DNA of 64,000 nucleotides. Source: Treponema sp. GTDB taxonomy: Bacteria; Spirochaetota; Spirochaetia; Treponematales; Treponemataceae. The stretch's first letter is position 1, and each line of letters starts with the position of its first letter. The stretch lies in assembly GCA_017553635.1 (NCBI GenBank), contig JAFZKN010000006.1, positions 16,243 to 80,242 of the forward strand, in the 5' to 3' direction. Shown piece after piece: positions 9,275 to 17,322 of the stretch. The translations under genes and the position numbers were made by a program. The notes beneath the pieces were generated by a model. That model worked only from the letters and a program-made list of their open reading frames with translations, was not told the origin of the DNA and did no database searches.

Positions 9275-9583
9275 TTAGCCGGACACTACTTTGTCCATAA
9301 ACGAGTTGAACGAATCCAAATCTTTTTCTGTTCCCAAGATTTGATTTTTATAATCATCAAAAGTCTGTTTATGATTTTCTTCGTATTTATTAATTGTTTT
9401 GTCACAATCTTGTTCAAGATCAGAAATTACATCACGATATTTTTCATAAAACAATTCATCAGCTTTTGCTTTTGCTTCAAGAATTCTTTTGTTACTTTCT
9501 GTCTGAGAATCATCAATTAGTACCGATGCCTGATTTTCTACTTCAAGTAAATGCGCAATTACATCAACTTCACTTTCTGCCAT
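9275..9583 (-). CDS. V-type ATPase peripheral stalk coiled-coil subunit (H/G type)
   Basis: A 102-residue, almost wholly alpha-helical and charged protein (EVENQASVLIDDSQTESNKR, LEAKAKADELFYEKYR, ISDLEQDCDKTINKYEEN). Such small coiled-coil proteins at the head of V-ATPase operons are the stalk partner of subunit E (called H or G in different species). The frame is open 39 codons further upstream into the EIIA gene, but the ATG at 9583 has AAGGAG at ideal spacing, so the shorter start is chosen. It lies 14 bases before subunit C. The assignment rests mainly on position and composition. Confidence 0.75.
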   Translation of the reverse strand: MAESEVDVIAHLLEVENQASVLIDDSQTESNKRILEAKAKADELFYEKYRDVISDLEQDCDKTINKYEENHKQTFDDYKNQILGTEKDLDSFNSFMDKVVSG

Positions 9584-9596
9584 CGTACTCTCCTTA

Positions 9597-10055
9597 TTAA
9601 AGATTCTCTTCACATCCGCAGATTGCCTGCACAACCTGTTCACTCGTTGTCTTTTCCATGATTGTTTTATAAAAATCATTTTTTCCAAAAAGCAATGCAA
9701 AGCGCTGCATTATGCTTAAGTGAAGGGATGTGTCATCAGCAGGAAATAAAACCATAAAAATCAAATGAACAGGCTTTCCATCAAGTGAATCAAAATCAAT
9801 TCCAGGTCTGCTTATTCCGACAGCAACAAGAGGTTCTTTAATCCTGTCACTGATTGCATGAGGAATTGCGATTCCGGGAATAATTCCCGTACTCATTTTC
9901 TTTTCTCTTTCTAATAAAGAATTAAGGACTTGAACTCTATCAAGAGAAGGAAAAAGCGAAACGAGAGTTTCGTTTAATTCTTCAAACACTTCATCCTTCT
10001 CTGTACTCTGTAAATTAAGAATTACAGCTTCTGGTTTGATAAACTTTCCCAGCAT
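9597..10055 (-). CDS. PTS EIIA type-2 (fructose/nitrogen, PtsN-like) protein
   Basis: A 152-residue EIIA domain of the fructose/mannitol/nitrogen class. The phospho-acceptor histidine is in GIAIPHAISDRI (about residue 66), and VGISRPGIDFDSLDGKPVHLIFM is the typical following block. No EIIB or EIIC is nearby, so a regulatory role like PtsN is more likely than sugar uptake. It is the first gene of the V-ATPase cluster, 13 bases before the H-like subunit and 39 bases after secG. Linking ion pumping to PTS state would be an attractive role but is only inference from position. Confidence 0.88.
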   Translation of the reverse strand: MLGKFIKPEAVILNLQSTEKDEVFEELNETLVSLFPSLDRVQVLNSLLEREKKMSTGIIPGIAIPHAISDRIKEPLVAVGISRPGIDFDSLDGKPVHLIFMVLFPADDTSLHLSIMQRFALLFGKNDFYKTIMEKTTSEQVVQAICGCEENL

Positions 10056-10094
10056 ATTGTTACCTGTCCTAAAAGAATTTCTGAGGTAAAATAA

Positions 10095-10478
10095 TTACTG
10101 AGCGTCGCCTGCAGACAATGAACTTTCTGTATTTTCTTCTGCAGCAGGATTTTCATTATCAAGACTTTCTACCCAGTCCAATACTTCTGAATCAGCATTT
10201 TCCTGAACCTGAACTTCTTCTGTATTCTGAAGTTTCTTAAGGGCAGGAGCTTTTGTAAGTAATGCTATACTGAACGAAATTGCAAAGAAAAGAGCTATAA
10301 AAACAAATGTCGTTTTGTTAAGCACACTTCCTGAATGAGAACCAAAAGCAGCAGAACCTGATCCTGAAAGCAAACCACCCAGTCCGCCACCTTCATCATT
10401 CTGAATAAGAACAAGAAGAATGATTAATACACTTATGATAACAAACAAAACGATAAGTACAGTCTTTAATGCGTCCAT
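10095..10478 (-). CDS. secG: Preprotein translocase subunit SecG
   Basis: A 127-residue protein with two membrane helices (about 5-25 and 57-78) separated by the glycine-rich loop QNDEGGGLGGLLSGSGS, the hallmark of SecG, followed by AAFGSHSGSVLNKTT. The C-terminal tail (about 80-127) is acidic and low complexity. SecG assists SecYEG in protein export. A TTGACT-N18-TATTAT promoter lies 70-100 bases upstream. The gene probably leads the long operon through the EIIA protein and the V-ATPase. Confidence 0.95.
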   Translation of the reverse strand: MDALKTVLIVLFVIISVLIILLVLIQNDEGGGLGGLLSGSGSAAFGSHSGSVLNKTTFVFIALFFAISFSIALLTKAPALKKLQNTEEVQVQENADSEVLDWVESLDNENPAAEENTESSLSAGDAQ

Positions 10479-10546
10479 AATTAATACTCCAAAGGCTTAA
10501 AGCTCAGCAAAAAAGGCCTTAAACCGATATTTTTCAAATTAGTGTT

Positions 10547-10576
10547 ATAATAATAGAAAATCCGCTCCTTAGTCAA
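10547..10576 (-). promoter_or_regulatory. Sigma-70-type promoter of secG/V-ATPase operon
   Basis: Reading the minus strand, TTGACT (10571-10576) is followed after 18 bases by TATTAT (10547-10552). Transcription would start near 10540, leaving a leader of about 60 bases before secG. Confidence 0.6.
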
Positions 10577-10643
10577 CTGCGCGCGTAAATTGGGAAATCC
10601 GTATTACACAAAAGCCATGCGGCAGCGTTTGTGCCGTACTGCA

Positions 10644-11591
10644 TCACCTTTTCTCCAGAAACTCAAAAATCGTGTCCGTCACCCGCTTAAGTTTTTCAGG
10701 CGTTACTTTTTTCAGCCAGGAATTGAATAATTTGTTAAAATTTATGCTTTTTTTATCAAGTTCAGGCTCTGTAAGGAATTTTTTACCCTCCAAAAGCCAT
10801 GACATGGCATCATGCTGCCAGACTCCGGAAGCCGAACTCTGAACTACAGTATAGCTGTCAGTATGTTCAAAAAACATTCCGACCAGATCTTTATAGGGAT
10901 ACCATGTGCTTATTTTATCCTTGATCTGGCAGAAATCTTTAGATTCAATAATGTCCCGTGGAAACCCCGGCCCATCAAAGTTAAAAACCCTTAAAACCCT
11001 TCCCTTAAAAAATCTGTTCATAAAACACGCAGCATAAACTGCAAGATTTCCACCTTTTGAATGCCCCGCAACGGTTATTTTTCCATGCAGGTTTTTAGAA
11101 ACTTTTTCTATATAGGACACAGCATCCTTTTGAGCCGGAACCGATGTAGAAAACGACATGTTAAAATCCTCTTTCCACCCGGTAAGAGTAGAATCAGTTC
11201 CTCGAAAAACCACAAAAGGATTTTTTCCTTCCTTTTCAACAAAGTAAGTGAGAGCTGCAAACTGTTCTTCGATATCCGTATCTATTTTATTTACATATCC
11301 TGAACAGCGTATATTCGAAAAACGTTCTGATAAAGCAGCCGCCTCCAGAACAGTATATGTTTCTGGATTAATGAGAGCCCCGAGATCACATCTCTTTTTA
11401 AAGTCCGAAGATGTTTTAAAACTTTTCCACAAATCTTTTATAGTTATGGCATTCTTAAAATCTTTACTTATGAGATTATCAAAATTGAGATATGTAATCT
11501 GCGCTAAAACGAGGGCATCAATTTCGTTAAACGAATCCTGTTTAAACGACAGATCCCCCCGCCAGAGAATATAATCCTTTATATTGCTCAT
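10644..11591 (-). CDS. Mbeg1-like (DUF2974) alpha/beta hydrolase
   Basis: A 315-residue protein that opens with NIKDYILWRGDLSF and DALVLAQITYLNF, the conserved start of the DUF2974/Mbeg1-like family. The nucleophile elbow is VAGHSKGGNLAVYA (Ser at about residue 177), giving a lipase-like fold, and VVFRGTDSTLTGWKEDF precedes it as in class 3 lipases. No signal peptide is visible, so it is probably cytoplasmic. The physiological substrate is unknown. It lies 6 bases downstream of the GH5 gene on the same strand; no strong Shine-Dalgarno sequence precedes the ATG. Confidence 0.82.
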   Translation of the reverse strand: MSNIKDYILWRGDLSFKQDSFNEIDALVLAQITYLNFDNLISKDFKNAITIKDLWKSFKTSSDFKKRCDLGALINPETYTVLEAAALSERFSNIRCSGYVNKIDTDIEEQFAALTYFVEKEGKNPFVVFRGTDSTLTGWKEDFNMSFSTSVPAQKDAVSYIEKVSKNLHGKITVAGHSKGGNLAVYAACFMNRFFKGRVLRVFNFDGPGFPRDIIESKDFCQIKDKISTWYPYKDLVGMFFEHTDSYTVVQSSASGVWQHDAMSWLLEGKKFLTEPELDKKSINFNKLFNSWLKKVTPEKLKRVTDTIFEFLEKR

Positions 11592-11597
11592 AAGTTT

Positions 11598-12671
11598 TTA
11601 TTTCTTTTTCTTCCAGTTAGAAATATCAAGTTCGTTCCGCATGATTGCACGGATAAATTTTCCGGCTTTGGAAAGATCAGAGTCCTTCCAGTTTCCTTTT
11701 GCATTTCTATCTGCATTAAAGACAAGAATACCTGAATCTTCGCCCTTGTTGTTTACAGACCAGTTAGCCCATGAAATATTATTTTCTTTAAGGAATTCCA
11801 TCCACTGCAAAGTTTCTTTTTCAAATACTCCGCCGTCACCGCTGTCTTTTGTACAGCCCCATTCAGTTGCAAAAATCGGAAGCCCGTTTGCCATTGCAAG
11901 TTTAATTTCTCTCTGCCGTTCTTTTCCATGACTTCCTGTATAGAAGTGAATTGTGTACATGATGTTTTTCTCGTCGCGGATAGGATCGTTTGAAGGAGAA
12001 ATGACATCACCACTCCAGTTTGGAGTTCCAACAATGATGATATTATCAGGATCATATTTTCTGATTGCCTTTATGATGCGCTGTGCATAAGGCTTGATGT
12101 TTTTTTCCCATGTGACATCCTTACCGTTTGGTTCATTACAGATTTCATAGATAATGTTAGCCTTATCTCCGTACTTCTGTGCAATTTCCGTAAAGAAATC
12201 TTCTGCATCAACAGCATATAAAAGAGGGTCCTTGTCACCAAGCACATGCCAGTCAACAAGAACATACATTCCGTTATCAATACAAGCTTCTATTGAATCG
12301 ATTACTTTTTCCTTTAAAACAGGATTTCCGATATAACCACCCTGTGTATATAAAGCCGGACGCCAGAGCTGGCAGTTCCAGTCATCCCGAAGCCATGTAA
12401 TTACATCTTTATTTGCATATTTCCCGTACCACTGAAGACCATGAGAACTCATTCCCCTGAGTTGAACAGGATTTCCATTCTGGTCACATAAATCCGTTCC
12501 GATAACCTGAAGTGATCCATATCTCTCAACTACAGTTTTTCCGTCTTCGATGGCAAGATGGGTATCATTTTTATATTGTCCATTTGAGCCGCAAGACACA
12601 AGACTAATTAAAGCAGAAAATAAAACCAGGCTTAATACTGAATTTAGTTTAAAAACTGATGACTTTTTCAT
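11598..12671 (-). CDS. Glycoside hydrolase family 5 endoglucanase, lipoprotein
   Basis: A 357-residue secreted enzyme. Residues 1-27 form a lipoprotein signal with lipobox LVSC (Cys27), so the enzyme is likely anchored to a membrane. The catalytic domain is a GH5 TIM barrel, closest in motifs to the GH5_2 cellulases: QLRGMSSHGLQWYG, VLVDWHV, the acid/base glutamate in IIYEICNEPNG (about 182), and the nucleophile glutamate in PIFATEWGC (about 271). It would cut beta-1,4-glucan. No carbohydrate-binding module is attached. GAGGAAT precedes the ATG. It supports a plant-fibre habitat. Confidence 0.93.
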   Translation of the reverse strand: MKKSSVFKLNSVLSLVLFSALISLVSCGSNGQYKNDTHLAIEDGKTVVERYGSLQVIGTDLCDQNGNPVQLRGMSSHGLQWYGKYANKDVITWLRDDWNCQLWRPALYTQGGYIGNPVLKEKVIDSIEACIDNGMYVLVDWHVLGDKDPLLYAVDAEDFFTEIAQKYGDKANIIYEICNEPNGKDVTWEKNIKPYAQRIIKAIRKYDPDNIIIVGTPNWSGDVISPSNDPIRDEKNIMYTIHFYTGSHGKERQREIKLAMANGLPIFATEWGCTKDSGDGGVFEKETLQWMEFLKENNISWANWSVNNKGEDSGILVFNADRNAKGNWKDSDLSKAGKFIRAIMRNELDISNWKKKK

Positions 12672-12748
12672 TTTGATTCCTCACTTCCTCTGATATTAAC
12701 ACGGTTAGTGCCATAAAGCAATTTTTTTAAATAAATTCAACAATTATA

Positions 12749-12777
12749 TTGACACTGAACGGTGATTTTGCTATATT
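12749..12777 (+). promoter_or_regulatory. Promoter of the tRNA-Leu/tRNA-Gly unit
   Basis: TTGACA (12749-12754), a 17-base spacer and TATATT (12772-12777), preceded by TGC as an extended -10. Start of transcription is expected near 12784, 12 bases before the mature tRNA-Leu. Confidence 0.8.
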
Positions 12778-12795
12778 CTGTTGTAGTTTCATTAA

Positions 12796-12875
12796 GCGAG
12801 AGTGGTGAAACTGGCATACACGCTAGACTTAGGATCTAGTGCTTCGGCTTGAGGGTTCAAGTCCCTCCTCTCGCA
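12796..12875 (+). tRNA. tRNA-Leu (anticodon TAG)
   Basis: The acceptor stem GCGAGAG pairs with CTCTCGC (12868-12874), discriminator A at 12875. The anticodon arm CTAGA-CTTAGGA-TCTAG gives anticodon TAG, reading CUA/CUN leucine codons. The T-loop is TTCAAGT. A short extra arm (TGCTTCGGCTTG) fits a class II tRNA. CCA is not encoded. Confidence 0.95.
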
Positions 12876-12917
12876 CTTCTCTATCATTAAGATAGCAGAA
12901 AAAGCAAAATATATTTT

Positions 12918-12989
12918 GCGGGAATAGCTCAGTGGTAGAGCGCCACCTTGCCAAGGTGGATGTCGCGGGTCCAACTCCCGTTTCCCGCT
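12918..12989 (+). tRNA. tRNA-Gly (anticodon GCC) with unusual T-loop
   Basis: The acceptor stem GCGGGAA pairs with TTCCCGC (12982-12988), discriminator T at 12989. The anticodon arm CCACC-TTGCCAA-GGTGG gives GCC. The T-arm reads GCGGG-TCCAACT-CCCGT: position 55 is C in place of the near-universal U (pseudouridine 55), and the stem ends in a G-U pair. CCA is not encoded. It is 42 bases downstream of tRNA-Leu and shares its promoter. Confidence 0.93.
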
Positions 12990-12995
12990 CTAAAT

Positions 12996-13032
12996 AAAGC
13001 GATTTAGGAGCAATCTGAATCGCTTTTTTTTT
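12996..13032 (+). terminator. Rho-independent terminator after tRNA-Gly
   Basis: AAAGCGATT (12996-13004) pairs with AATCGCTTT (13018-13026) and runs into a T tract to 13032. Confidence 0.85.
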
Positions 13033-13062
13033 ACCATTTTTTTTATCAAGAGGATAAACATC

Positions 13063-14424
13063 GTGAAATTATCTAAGAATTACGAAAAACTCGAAAAATC
13101 AGCTGTAAAACTCACAGTAACAGTAGACAAAGCAGACATCGAAGAAACTTACAAAAAGGTAACTGCAAATTACACAAAAAACGCACAGATCCCAGGCTTT
13201 AGAAAGGGACATGTTCCTGCAAAAGTACTCGAAACAAAATATGGCGAAGCATTAAAGGCAGATACATTAAGCGAAGTAATTGACGCTTCACTCAACGAAA
13301 TTTTTTCTGACGAAAAGGAAACAGAAAACAGACCTCTTCCTTATGCACAGCCTGCAATGGAAAAAATGCCGGAATTTGAACTTGGAAAAGACCTCGTTTA
13401 CTCAGTAACATACGATGTATTCCCTTCTGTAAATGTAAAAAACTTTTCTGGAATCACAGTAAAAGAACCGCAGGTAACTGTCGGCGATGCTGAACTTGCA
13501 GAAGAACTTAAAGGTATTCAGGAACGCAATGCAACTGTAACAGACAAAACATCTTCTGAAGGCGTTGCAAAAAATGATATCGTAACAATCAACTATTCGG
13601 AACTTGATGACAGCGGAAACGTTATTGAAGGTTCTAAACGAGAAGGTTTCGTATTTACAGTCGGTTCAGGTGAAAACATCTATAAAATCGATGACGAAAT
13701 CCTCGGAATGAAAAAAGACGAAACAAAAGAAATTACAAAAACATATAAAAAAGATGATGCAGACAAAGAGCTTGCAGGTAAAACAAAGAAAATCAGCGTA
13801 ACTGTAAAAGCAATTAAAGTACGCGACCTTCCTGCCCTTGACGATGAGCTTGCTCAGGACGTTAACTCTAAATACAAGACTTTAGACGATCTTAAAGCAG
13901 ACTTAAAACGTCAGATGGAAACAGCATTAAAGCGCCGTCTTGCAGAAATCAAGAACAATGACCTTCTTTCTCAGCTTGTAGAAAAGAACCAGTTTGAACT
14001 TCCAGAAAGCATGCTCCAGGCAGAGCTTGACGGACGCTGGAGAATGATGGCTCAGCAGTTCCAGACAACTACAGACCAGCTCGAAAGAATGATGGCTTCT
14101 TCCGGACAGGCAAAAGAAGCTATGCTTGACGCATGGAAACCGGAAGCAGAAAAAATGCTCAAATCAAGAATCATCATCGAAAACCTTCTTAAAGAAAGAA
14201 ATATTTCTGTAACACCGGAAGAAATCGAAGCTCAGTATGCTAAGATTGCAGAAGAAGGCGGAATGACAGTAGAAGAAGTTAAAAAGCATTACGAAGACCC
14301 GCGTTCAAAAGAATATCTTATTGATGATGCAAAGGAAGCAAAGCTCTACGAAGAACTTTACAAAGAAGTTAAAGTATCAAAGGGCGACAAAATGACTTTT
14401 GCAGAATTATTCAGACAGCGCTAA
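13063..14424 (+). CDS. tig: Trigger factor (ribosome-associated chaperone and prolyl isomerase)
   Basis: A 453-residue trigger factor. The ribosome-binding signature is GFRKGHVPAKVLETKYG (about 46-62), followed by the FKBP-type PPIase domain (about 160-245, with VTINYSE and FVFTVGSG) and the C-terminal helical arms. It meets nascent chains at the ribosome exit. The start codon is GTG (13063), with AAGAGG upstream. It heads the common tig-clpP-clpX cluster. Only 30 bases separate it from the tRNA terminator and no clear promoter lies there, so it may be transcribed by read-through or from a promoter inside the tRNA region. Confidence 0.96.
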   Translation: MKLSKNYEKLEKSAVKLTVTVDKADIEETYKKVTANYTKNAQIPGFRKGHVPAKVLETKYGEALKADTLSEVIDASLNEIFSDEKETENRPLPYAQPAMEKMPEFELGKDLVYSVTYDVFPSVNVKNFSGITVKEPQVTVGDAELAEELKGIQERNATVTDKTSSEGVAKNDIVTINYSELDDSGNVIEGSKREGFVFTVGSGENIYKIDDEILGMKKDETKEITKTYKKDDADKELAGKTKKISVTVKAIKVRDLPALDDELAQDVNSKYKTLDDLKADLKRQMETALKRRLAEIKNNDLLSQLVEKNQFELPESMLQAELDGRWRMMAQQFQTTTDQLERMMASSGQAKEAMLDAWKPEAEKMLKSRIIIENLLKERNISVTPEEIEAQYAKIAEEGGMTVEEVKKHYEDPRSKEYLIDDAKEAKLYEELYKEVKVSKGDKMTFAELFRQR

Positions 14425-14453
14425 TATAAAACATAAAGCTACGGAAGGATTTT

Positions 14454-15053
14454 ATGAACGAAAGACAATTTTATTCAATTCCACACGTAATTAAAAGAAG
14501 TGGAAATGGCGAACAGGTTTACGATATCTACACACGACTTTTAGAAGACCGAATTATATTTGTTGACGGTCAGATAAATGATGAAAATGCAGATCTCGTA
14601 ATCGCTCAGCTTTTGTTCCTCGAGTCAGAAAATCCTGACAAAGACATAACTCTTTACATAAACTCTCCTGGTGGAGTTGTAACAGCAGGTCTTGCAATTT
14701 ACGATACAATGCATTACGTAAAATGTCCTGTTCAGACAATCTGTGTCGGACAGGCTGCAAGCATGGGTGCAATCCTTCTGGCAGGCGGAACAAAAGGAAA
14801 ACGTTTTATTCTTCCTTCTTCACGCGTTTTGATTCATCAGCCGTCTGGCGGAACAGAAGGTCAGGAAACTGATGTAGCAATTGCAGCAAAAGAAATTTTA
14901 AGATTAAAGAAACTCTCGATTGAGTACCTTGCAAAAGATACTGGTAAGTCTGCTGATGATATTGCAAAAGACATAGAAAGAGATTTCTATATGGATGCAA
15001 AAGAAGCTCTGGCTTATGGCATAGTAGATAAAATCATGGAAGGTAATAAATGA
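14454..15053 (+). CDS. clpP: ATP-dependent Clp protease proteolytic subunit
   Basis: A 199-residue serine peptidase. The catalytic serine is in GQAASMGA (about 103), the histidine in VLIHQPSGG (about 128), and an aspartate follows in the DTGKSADDI/DFYMDAKEA region. It forms the two-ring degradation chamber fed by ClpX. GGAAGG lies before the ATG. The stop overlaps the start of clpX by four bases (ATGA), so the two are coupled. Confidence 0.97.
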   Translation: MNERQFYSIPHVIKRSGNGEQVYDIYTRLLEDRIIFVDGQINDENADLVIAQLLFLESENPDKDITLYINSPGGVVTAGLAIYDTMHYVKCPVQTICVGQAASMGAILLAGGTKGKRFILPSSRVLIHQPSGGTEGQETDVAIAAKEILRLKKLSIEYLAKDTGKSADDIAKDIERDFYMDAKEALAYGIVDKIMEGNK

Positions 15054-16309
15054 GAAAATCAAATCAGGAATTCTGTGCCTTCTGCGGACGTCCTGCAGGA
15101 AATAGCAAAGAAGACTTCCGCCGGCTTATCGGATCAAGAATCGCACCAGTTTTTATCTGCAACGAATGTGTAGAAATCTGCCGTGACATCTTTGATTCTG
15201 AACCAGGCGATGAACTATCTATCGAACTTTCAGAAGTTCCTTCTCCAAGAGAATTTAAAGCTTACCTTGATCAATACGTAATCGGACAGGATTATGCAAA
15301 GAAAGCATTATCTGTTGCTGTATATAATCACTATAAGAGAATGGCTTCCTTAAAAGATTTTAAAAAGAATGATGTATTTATTGAAAAATCAAACATCCTT
15401 TTAATCGGTCCTACAGGAAGCGGTAAAACACTTCTTGCAAAAACACTTGCTCAGAAACTCAAAGTTCCGTTTGCAATTGCCGATGCAACTACCCTCACAG
15501 AAGCAGGTTATGTTGGAGAAGACGTAGAAAACGTTCTCCTTAAACTTATAAATGCGGCAGACGGAAACGTTCAGGCTGCCGAAAAAGGAATTATCTTTAT
15601 CGACGAAATCGATAAGATTGCACGCAAAAGCGAAAATACTTCCATAACAAGAGATGTTTCAGGCGAAGGCGTTCAGCAGGCTCTCTTAAAAATCATCGAG
15701 GGAACAAAAGCAAGTGTTCCACCACAGGGCGGAAGAAAACATCCTAATCAGGAAATGATAGAAATTGACACGACAAACATTCTCTTTATTTTAGGCGGAG
15801 CATTTGTCGGTCTTGATAAAATTATCGAACAGCGCACAAAAGGACAGTCGATGGGATTCGGTTCTACAGCTGCAACAATGACTGACGAAGAAAGAGTAAA
15901 TCTTTTAAATCAGGTAACATCTGACGACCTTGTAAAATTTGGTCTTATCCCTGAACTTATCGGACGTATGCCGATTTCTGTTGCATTAAAGGAACTTACA
16001 AGAGACGACCTTATCTCTATTCTTACACAGCCTAAAAATGCAATTACAAAACAGTTCCAGGCTTCGTTTGCAATGGATGACGTTGACCTTTCATTTACAG
16101 ATGATGCAATCGCTCAGATAGCAGACATCGCAATCAAGCAGAAAACTGGTGCGCGCGGTCTTAGGGCCATCGTTGAAAAAATGCTCATGGATATCATGTT
16201 TGAAATCCCAAGTATCAAAGGCAAAAAGAAACTCGAAATCACAAAAGACATCGTAACACAGACAAAGATTCCGGAAGTTAAAGATTTGCTTATCGAAAAG
16301 ACAGCGTAA
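15050..16309 (+). CDS. clpX: ATP-dependent Clp protease ATP-binding subunit ClpX
   Basis: A 419-residue AAA+ unfoldase. The N-terminal C4 zinc domain is CAFCGRPAG ... CNECVEIC (about 9-40). Walker A is GPTGSGKT (about 120-127), Walker B IIFIDEIDKI, and the pore and sensor-2 GARGLRAIVEKM region is near 370. It unfolds tagged substrates and passes them to ClpP. A strong bidirectional terminator follows the gene. Confidence 0.98.
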   Translation: MRKSNQEFCAFCGRPAGNSKEDFRRLIGSRIAPVFICNECVEICRDIFDSEPGDELSIELSEVPSPREFKAYLDQYVIGQDYAKKALSVAVYNHYKRMASLKDFKKNDVFIEKSNILLIGPTGSGKTLLAKTLAQKLKVPFAIADATTLTEAGYVGEDVENVLLKLINAADGNVQAAEKGIIFIDEIDKIARKSENTSITRDVSGEGVQQALLKIIEGTKASVPPQGGRKHPNQEMIEIDTTNILFILGGAFVGLDKIIEQRTKGQSMGFGSTAATMTDEERVNLLNQVTSDDLVKFGLIPELIGRMPISVALKELTRDDLISILTQPKNAITKQFQASFAMDDVDLSFTDDAIAQIADIAIKQKTGARGLRAIVEKMLMDIMFEIPSIKGKKKLEITKDIVTQTKIPEVKDLLIEKTA

Positions 16310-16342
16310 TTTTTTTTACATGCTGAATATTACTGTAATGAA

Positions 16343-16385
16343 ATAAAAAAAAAACATTCTCAGTTAAGAGAATGCTTTTTTATTT
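16343..16385. terminator. Bidirectional terminator between clpX and the SPOR gene
   Basis: CATTCTC (16355-16361) and GAGAATG (16368-16374) form a hairpin with a 6-base loop. A run of A on the left and a run of T on the right let it work for both converging units. Confidence 0.85.
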
Positions 16386-16397
16386 TTATTCTTCCAA

Positions 16398-17177
16398 TTA
16401 ATTAACCGTGATATAGCTTTTTGAATCCTTAAACGAATCAATTTTGCAGATTCTGTTCTGCCAGTATTCTGCCTCGCTCTTTGTCATATAAGGACCTACT
16501 CTTACACGATAAAAGAGATTATTTTTTCCATCTTTATATGTAAAAACTTCTGCAGGAATTCTGTTTTCATCAAGTGTAGCTCGTGCAAGGTCTGCTGTTT
16601 TTTTGCTTGTGTAACTTGCAGCCTGAACCCAGTATTTTGCACGAACGGCAATTTCTCCATCTTTAATACCTGCAGTCTTTGGAGTTGATTTTCCAGTGTA
16701 AATATTTTTATTTAAATCAGCTGCTTTCTTTTCTGCTGTTTTTTCTGATGCACTTTTTGCAACAGGTGCAGCTGTATAAATTGTTGCAGGTGTTTCGCTG
16801 TTCTTTTTTGTTTCTATTGCTTTTTCAGCAGCAAGACTCTTTGCAATTACATTAGATGCTTCCTGTGCATTCTGGCTCAAATCAATTGTCACAGTTGCAT
16901 CAATTTTAATTTCTTCCGGTTTTGATTCTTCTGTTTTTGTTTCATCAACATCAGTAAGGCTTGAAACAGCACTTCCATCAACAAGATTCAAACCAGAATT
17001 ATCTACTGGTTCCGGAACCGTATTTCTGTTTACAGCCGGTGTAGTAATCGTGGTCAATGAAGCAACATTTGCCTGCTCCGAAGTATTTGACTTAAACATA
17101 ATCATCGTAGTAAGTATGATTACACCGAGAAAAAAGCCTGACGCCAGAATAATCCATAAAGTTTTTTTCTGTTCCAT
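16398..17177 (-). CDS. SPOR-domain membrane protein
   Basis: A 259-residue protein with one membrane helix near the N-terminus (about 7-28), a low-complexity Ala/Thr/Glu-rich periplasmic linker (about 30-180) and a C-terminal SPOR domain (about 185-259: YWVQAASYTSKKTADLAR, IPAEVFTYKDG, YRVRVGPYMTKSEAEYW). SPOR domains bind denuded peptidoglycan at the division septum, so a division or cell-wall role is likely. AGAGGT precedes the ATG. It is a single-gene unit facing clpX. Confidence 0.85.
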   Translation of the reverse strand: MEQKKTLWIILASGFFLGVIILTTMIMFKSNTSEQANVASLTTITTPAVNRNTVPEPVDNSGLNLVDGSAVSSLTDVDETKTEESKPEEIKIDATVTIDLSQNAQEASNVIAKSLAAEKAIETKKNSETPATIYTAAPVAKSASEKTAEKKAADLNKNIYTGKSTPKTAGIKDGEIAVRAKYWVQAASYTSKKTADLARATLDENRIPAEVFTYKDGKNNLFYRVRVGPYMTKSEAEYWQNRICKIDSFKDSKSYITVN

Positions 17178-17322
17178 AATAAACCTCTATATTTAATGAA
17201 TAAAACAAAATTCAAATAGTACTCACATTTAGTTATCGGCATATGGAATTTTTTTTTAAGTTTTTTTTACAATTATTTACAAATAATCATAAATTTTTAT
17301 AAAAAAGCGTATTTATAGTTTT

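Noticed and set aside
12792..12974. 60-codon leftward ORF
   Set aside because: It lies across the two tRNA genes, which fully explain the sequence.
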